From contig NZ_PPXQ01000003.1 in assembly GCF_004798585.1 (NCBI RefSeq), forward strand, positions 248,001 to 312,000: a stretch of 64,000 nucleotides of DNA, written 5' to 3'. Positions 59,551 through 64,000 of the stretch are shown here, piece after piece. How positions within the stretch are numbered: the first letter of the stretch is position 1; every line of letters begins with the position of its first letter. Below the pieces are notes generated by a model that made no database searches, was not told the DNA's origin, and was given only the letters and a program-made list of their open reading frames with translations. Origin of the DNA: Massilia sp. Mn16-1_5 (GTDB lineage Bacteria; Pseudomonadota; Gammaproteobacteria; Burkholderiales; Burkholderiaceae_D). The position numbers and the translations under genes were made by a program.

Positions 59551-62415
59551 ATGAATGCCCCAACTCTGGAATTCCTTCCAGGCAGCCTCGTTGCAGCCCG
59601 CGGCCGTGAGTGGATAGTTCTGCCCCGACCCGAAACACTCGACAACCAGACGCTGCGCCTGCGCCCCTTGGGGGGCGGCGAGCGCGATGAAACCCTTATC
59701 TACCTGCCGCTAGAACGTCAGCCAGTCGAGCCCGCCACCTTCCCGTGGCCCACGGTCGCTCAGGCGCGCAGCCACGCTGCCAGCCAACTGCTGCTGGACG
59801 CACTGCAGTTAAAGCTGCGCAATGGTGCGGGCCCTTTTCGCAGTTTCGGCAACATCGCTGTCGAACCTCGCGCTTACCAGCTAGTGCCATTGCTGATGGC
59901 GCTCAAGCTGCCGACCGTGCGCCTGCTGATTGCGGACGACGTCGGTATCGGTAAGACCATCGAGGGGGCGCTCATTGCTCGCGAGTTGCTTGACCGCGGC
60001 GAGGTCCAACGTATGACAGTCCTGTGCCCGCCGCATCTCTGCGAGCAGTGGCAGCGAGAGTTGACCGAACGCTTTCATATCCCTGCAGTGGTGGTACGTT
60101 CCAACACCGCCGACCGCCTGGAGCGAGACCTACCGCCCGGTACCTCAGTCTTCCACGCCTATCCCTACACCGTGGTGAGCCTTGACTACATTAAGTCCGA
60201 GCGCCGCCGCGAGGCTTTCCAGCGTTTCTGCCCCGAATTCGTCATCGTTGACGAGGCTCACACCTGCACGCAAGGTGGTGAGGGCCGCCAGCAGCGTTAC
60301 CAGTTGCTCAAAGGTCTTGCCGCCGATGCCGAGCGCCATTTGGTACTCCTCACGGCCACCCCCCATAGCGGTGATGAGGATGCCTTCTTCAATCTTCTTG
60401 GCTTGCTAAGAGCAGACTTTACTCAGCTGAAATCCCTGCCGGCCGGCCAGCGCAGCGACTTACGTGAAGCCCTGTCGCTCCACTTTATCCAACGTCGCCG
60501 GCCCGACATCGCCGAGTGGCAGGACACCTCGATGTTCCCCGAAAGGCGTACCGCTGAAATTACCTATAAGCTGACCGGTGCGTGGGGACAGTTGTTTAAC
60601 GATGTGCTCACCTATGCTCGTGAGCTTGTCGAACGCTCTGAAGGCCAAGGCCTACGCGAGCAGCGTATGAATTGGTGGGCGGCACTGGCCCTGCTGCGCT
60701 GCATATCGTCATCGCCCGCGGCTGCAGTCAACGCACTGCGTACTCGCCTGCAAGGGGCGATGGGAGAAGGCGGCGAAACTGAAACCACCTCGCTCCAAGA
60801 TTTCGAAGCCCAAGCCGTAGACCGGGTGCTCGACGGTATGGAAGATGCCCTGTCCACCGACGACATTGAGCCAGGAGCGCAGACTGAAGACAGTCAGCGA
60901 CTGCAGGCTTTGATGGGCAACGCCGCGGCGCTGGCGGGCCAGCAGAACGACCCCAAGCTCGCCAAGCTCCAGGACCACGTGGCCCTGCTGTTAAAGGATG
61001 GTTTCCAGCCTGTCGTCTTCTGCCGCTACATCGCCACCGCGCATTACGTGGCCGCGGCACTGCAGGAACGATTCAAGTCCGCCACCATTAAAGCCGTGAC
61101 CGGCGAGCTCACGCCCGACGAACGCGAAGCAGCAGTCGAGCAGTTGGGCGATAGCGAGACCCGTGTGCTGGTAGCAACCGACTGTCTGTCCGAGGGTATC
61201 AACCTGCAAGGCCTGTTCACCGCCGTTGTCCACTATGACCTAAGCTGGAATCCCACTCGTCATGAACAGCGGGAAGGTCGAGTAGACCGTTTTGGCCAAA
61301 AGGCACGCGAGGTGCGCAGTACCATGCTCTACGGTGAGGACAACGCGGTTGATGGCGCTGTGCTACAGGTCATCCTCCGCAAGGCAGAGAGCATCCGCAA
61401 AGAGCTGGGCGTACTCGTGCCTATGCCTGACGACGAGGGCAAGCTCACGCAGGCACTAATGAATGCAGTGTTGCTGCGGAAGGGTTCGGCAACTTCCTAT
61501 CAATCTCAGTTGGACCTTTGGGGTGAACCAGCCAAAGAAATTGACCTCGCTTGGCAAAGCGCTATGGAAAAGGCCAAGCAGAACCATAGCATCTTTGCTC
61601 AGCGCCGCCTCAAGCCCGAGGACGTCCTTCCCGAGTTGCACAAATCTGCTGCCATACTTGGTGGTGAAGCTGAGGTCGAACGCTTCGTCATCCGCGCTGC
61701 GGCCCAGCTCGGTGCCGCACTGGAACCTGTGAGGCAGCACTTTAAGCTACTTACCGAACACCTGCCACCGGCCGTGCGAGAACGTCTCGCAGTCGAGGGC
61801 CTGTCCGGCACGCTGCGCATTGACTTCCATCAGCCTGCAGCTCAGGGTACCAACTTCATCCATCGCACCCACCCCTTGGTAGCGGTATTAGCCGACACGC
61901 TGCTGGAACAGGCATTGGACGAAGCTGCGGTCGAGGACACTGGCGTGGCACGTGCCGGCACGGCATTCGTGAACGCTGTGTCACTCAAGACCACAGTGCT
62001 GTTACTGCGCATCCGCCATCAGCTCACTGTCACACGTGGCCAGCACCAACGGCTGCTGATGTGCGAGGAAGCTGTAGCCGTCGCCGTCAACGGTTCCGAC
62101 GCCTTCACCGAACTCACTCCCGAGCAGACACGGCAGTTGCTGGGAGCGGAAGCGATTCGTAACATGCCCACCCCGTTACGTAACCGCCAGCTGCAATCCG
62201 CGCTTGATGCCTTGCCCAGCTGGCAGCCACAGCTCGAATCTATCGCCAAGGCCCGTGCTCAGGCCTTGCTGCAAGACCACCGCCGCGTACGCGAAGCAGC
62301 GGAGGGCCGCGGCAGCTATCAGGTCACCGCGAGCCTGCCCGTAGATGTGATGGGTCTGTATGTCCTGCTGCCAGACGCCGGCGCAGCCACCACCGCCACC
62401 GCTTTGGGAGCCTGA
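59551..62415 (+). CDS. SNF2-family helicase, DrmD-like
   Basis: A 954-residue SNF2/RapA-type ATPase that would translocate on double-stranded DNA. Motif I is 'DDVGIGKTIEGALIA' near 129, motif II 'VDEAH' near 233 and motif III 'TATPHSG' near 268. Motif V is 'DCLSEGINLQ' near 544 and motif VI 'HEQREGRVDRFGQ' near 571. The C-terminal 300 residues have no clear domain. In DISARM the DrmD subunit is a SNF2-like helicase next to an adenine methylase gene, exactly the arrangement seen here. It starts six bases after the giant helicase and ends four bases before the methylase gene, so the three are one operon. Confidence 0.88.
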   Translation: MNAPTLEFLPGSLVAARGREWIVLPRPETLDNQTLRLRPLGGGERDETLIYLPLERQPVEPATFPWPTVAQARSHAASQLLLDALQLKLRNGAGPFRSFGNIAVEPRAYQLVPLLMALKLPTVRLLIADDVGIGKTIEGALIARELLDRGEVQRMTVLCPPHLCEQWQRELTERFHIPAVVVRSNTADRLERDLPPGTSVFHAYPYTVVSLDYIKSERRREAFQRFCPEFVIVDEAHTCTQGGEGRQQRYQLLKGLAADAERHLVLLTATPHSGDEDAFFNLLGLLRADFTQLKSLPAGQRSDLREALSLHFIQRRRPDIAEWQDTSMFPERRTAEITYKLTGAWGQLFNDVLTYARELVERSEGQGLREQRMNWWAALALLRCISSSPAAAVNALRTRLQGAMGEGGETETTSLQDFEAQAVDRVLDGMEDALSTDDIEPGAQTEDSQRLQALMGNAAALAGQQNDPKLAKLQDHVALLLKDGFQPVVFCRYIATAHYVAAALQERFKSATIKAVTGELTPDEREAAVEQLGDSETRVLVATDCLSEGINLQGLFTAVVHYDLSWNPTRHEQREGRVDRFGQKAREVRSTMLYGEDNAVDGAVLQVILRKAESIRKELGVLVPMPDDEGKLTQALMNAVLLRKGSATSYQSQLDLWGEPAKEIDLAWQSAMEKAKQNHSIFAQRRLKPEDVLPELHKSAAILGGEAEVERFVIRAAAQLGAALEPVRQHFKLLTEHLPPAVRERLAVEGLSGTLRIDFHQPAAQGTNFIHRTHPLVAVLADTLLEQALDEAAVEDTGVARAGTAFVNAVSLKTTVLLLRIRHQLTVTRGQHQRLLMCEEAVAVAVNGSDAFTELTPEQTRQLLGAEAIRNMPTPLRNRQLQSALDALPSWQPQLESIAKARAQALLQDHRRVREAAEGRGSYQVTASLPVDVMGLYVLLPDAGAATTATALGA

Positions 62416-62419
62416 TACA

Positions 62420-64000
62420 ATGGCCCGCCGCAACGCCACCCGTCTCACCCATCAGCTCGCCTATCGGGCTATCCGCATCGAAGGCGGTCTCATTCCTGCC
62501 GACGAGCTTACTCGTCTTACTCTGCTGGCTGACCCAAATGCCAGCGAACAGACTGAACGCCATTACCGCATCGCGAAGGGGCTGAAGCTACGTGACGAAA
62601 TCGCCCGTGACTTCAAGATTGCACTGAACCTTTGGCACGACTTCCAGTCGCTGCGCCAGCGCCGAGATGTACAGAGCCACGATTTCACTGTCCGCGAATG
62701 GCTCTTGCCGCTGCTGCGTGATGTTCTGCACTTCCACGACGCTGCCAGCTGTCCGGCTATCGAGCACGCCGGCCACCACTACGCCATCGGCCATGCCGGC
62801 AACAGTGGGCGTGTTCCCCTGGTCTTCGCCGGGTTTGACCAGCCGCTAGACGTTGGCGCCGAACGCTATGGCGAGACCAACCCCGACACTGGCCGCACCC
62901 GCCGCCGTAGCCCCTTTATGCTGGCACAGGAGGTACTCAATGCCAGTGACCACACACTCTGGGCCATCGTCAGTAACGGACTGACACTTCGTATCCTGCG
63001 CGATAACGCCAGTCTTACCCGTCCGGCCTACATCGAGGTCGACCTCGAAGCCCTGTTCACTGAAGAACTGCTAGCCGATTTTAGTGCCTTCTGGCTCCTG
63101 GCCCACGCTTCGCGCTTTGGCTATGCCGAAACCGCTCCTACCGACTGCGCTTGGGAACGTTGGCGTGCCGCCGGCCAGCAAGCCGGCGTTACCGTGCGGG
63201 GCAAGCTGCGCTATCAGGTGGCCGAGGCATTGCGCTCTTTGGGCACCGGCTTCCTTTCACACCCGGCCAATGGCGTGTTGCGCGCGGCCTTGCAGGACGC
63301 AACGCCTAGAGAGGCCGGTGGCTACGACCGGCAGGCCTTCTTTGAAGAGTTGCTACGACTGGTCTACCGTCTCATCTTTCTAGCCACGGTGGAAGACCGG
63401 CTCGACCGTGCCACTGGCGAGCGCCTGGTCTTTGCACCCGGGGCCACAGACGAAGCCAAGGCCCGCTACCTCGCCGGCTACTCGCTCACCTGGCTGCGCG
63501 AGCGAGCAGTGCGCCGCAGCCAGCACGACCGCCATGCTGACCTCTGGCAGGCGCTCACCATTAGTTTTGGGGCACTGGCTCTTGGTGAGCCTGCGCTAGG
63601 CCTGCCTGCGCTTGGTGGTCTGTTCAGCTTAGACCAGTGCCCACGCCTGGACGGAGCCCAGCTCGACAATCACCATCTGCTGGCCGCCGTGTTCCAGCTT
63701 GGCTGGTTCCATGTCGACGACGGTCTGTCGCGCGTCAACTACCGTGATATGGGGCCGGAGGAATTAGGAAGCGTCTACGAAAGCCTGCTGGAACTCGTAC
63801 CCGACCTACAGGGGTTGAGCAGTCCCGCCAGTGCACGCCTGGCGTTTGTCGGCGATGACGCTACCGATGCGAGCACCAAAGGCAACACCCGCAAGCTCAC
63901 CGGCAGCTATTACACGCCCGACAGCTTGGTGCAGCAACTTATCCAAAGCTCGCTCGAACCTGTCATTGGCCAGACGGTTAAGACTCATCCGCAGTGTCCG
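62420..64000 (+). CDS. N6-adenine DNA methylase (Eco57I/PglX/DrmMI-like), 3' end missing
   Basis: The frame opens with ATG at 62420 and runs without a stop to the window edge (527 codons visible). The N-terminal 480 residues are a helical region typical of large type IIG/PglX-like methylases, including 'FFEELLRLVYRLIFLATVED' and 'RYLAGYSLTWLRE'. At about 495 comes 'GSYYTPDSLVQQLI', the motif X that opens an adenine-methylase domain. Motif I (DPACGSG) and the NPPY motif should follow beyond the window. As part of a helicase-SNF2-methylase operon it would mark host DNA so the system can spare it. It could instead be a combined restriction-modification enzyme; the missing C-terminus is needed to decide. 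Confidence 0.85.
   Translation, partial: MARRNATRLTHQLAYRAIRIEGGLIPADELTRLTLLADPNASEQTERHYRIAKGLKLRDEIARDFKIALNLWHDFQSLRQRRDVQSHDFTVREWLLPLLRDVLHFHDAASCPAIEHAGHHYAIGHAGNSGRVPLVFAGFDQPLDVGAERYGETNPDTGRTRRRSPFMLAQEVLNASDHTLWAIVSNGLTLRILRDNASLTRPAYIEVDLEALFTEELLADFSAFWLLAHASRFGYAETAPTDCAWERWRAAGQQAGVTVRGKLRYQVAEALRSLGTGFLSHPANGVLRAALQDATPREAGGYDRQAFFEELLRLVYRLIFLATVEDRLDRATGERLVFAPGATDEAKARYLAGYSLTWLRERAVRRSQHDRHADLWQALTISFGALALGEPALGLPALGGLFSLDQCPRLDGAQLDNHHLLAAVFQLGWFHVDDGLSRVNYRDMGPEELGSVYESLLELVPDLQGLSSPASARLAFVGDDATDASTKGNTRKLTGSYYTPDSLVQQLIQSSLEPVIGQTVKTHPQCP

Noticed and set aside
1..64000. CRISPR arrays, rRNA genes, complete insertion sequences.
   Set aside because: No regularly spaced direct repeats, no rRNA sequence and no transposase gene were recognised in the window.

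Overview
The window looks like a chromosomal segment of a high-GC betaproteobacterium, most likely an Oxalobacteraceae member of the Massilia/Duganella type. This is an inference from gene content: fkpB-ispH, a PHA phasin, a VgrG/DUF4123 type VI module, paired bpt and aat N-degron transferases, and RsmB-, MscS- and desaturase-type proteins. No ribosomal RNA or other decisive taxonomic marker is present.

Layout. 1-6.1 kb is a type VI secretion module: a 5'-truncated vgrG, a DUF4123 adaptor, a DUF3304 lipoprotein (probable immunity protein) and a DUF2235 lipase-type effector. 6.1-45.5 kb is ordinary backbone: tRNA-Lys, a GspE/PilB ATPase, barstar, purN, an rsmB-like gene, an MscS channel, a desaturase, rpmB-rpmG, radC, two RDD proteins around a TetR regulator, fkpB-ispH, livHMGF, a phasin, pbpG, an IclR regulator, dgkA, a peroxiredoxin, a cysTWA operon with its own CysB-like regulator, tas, pyrD, bpt, aat, NUDIX, tRNA-fMet, a DUF1851 protein, alkA, xdhC and a degenerate M48-like lipoprotein. 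Four palindromic REP-like elements of one family sit between backbone genes.

At about 45.76 kb the native dut gene is cut in its third conserved motif. Only its 3' third remains, and a complete, divergent dut follows at once. I read this as the left edge of a genomic island that brought a replacement dut and runs past the right edge of the window, so it is at least 18 kb long. Its first part (46-53 kb) is visibly richer in A and T than the backbone.

The island carries two defence-type loci. The first (48.4-51.0 kb) is a retron: a phosphoribosyltransferase-winged-helix protein, a 0.2-kb stretch of strong hairpins that fits an msr-msd RNA, and a retron-type reverse transcriptase with a YADD active site. 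The second (54.0 kb to the window end) is a ribbon-helix-helix protein followed by a 1777-residue DEAD-like helicase with a DUF1998 region and a nuclease-like tail, a 954-residue SNF2 helicase, and an N6-adenine methylase of the Eco57I/PglX type cut by the window edge. Its parts resemble those of DISARM (DrmA/DrmB, DrmD, DrmMI) and Druantia (DruE), but the fusion and gene order differ from the textbook versions. Small unrecognised genes lie between the two loci.
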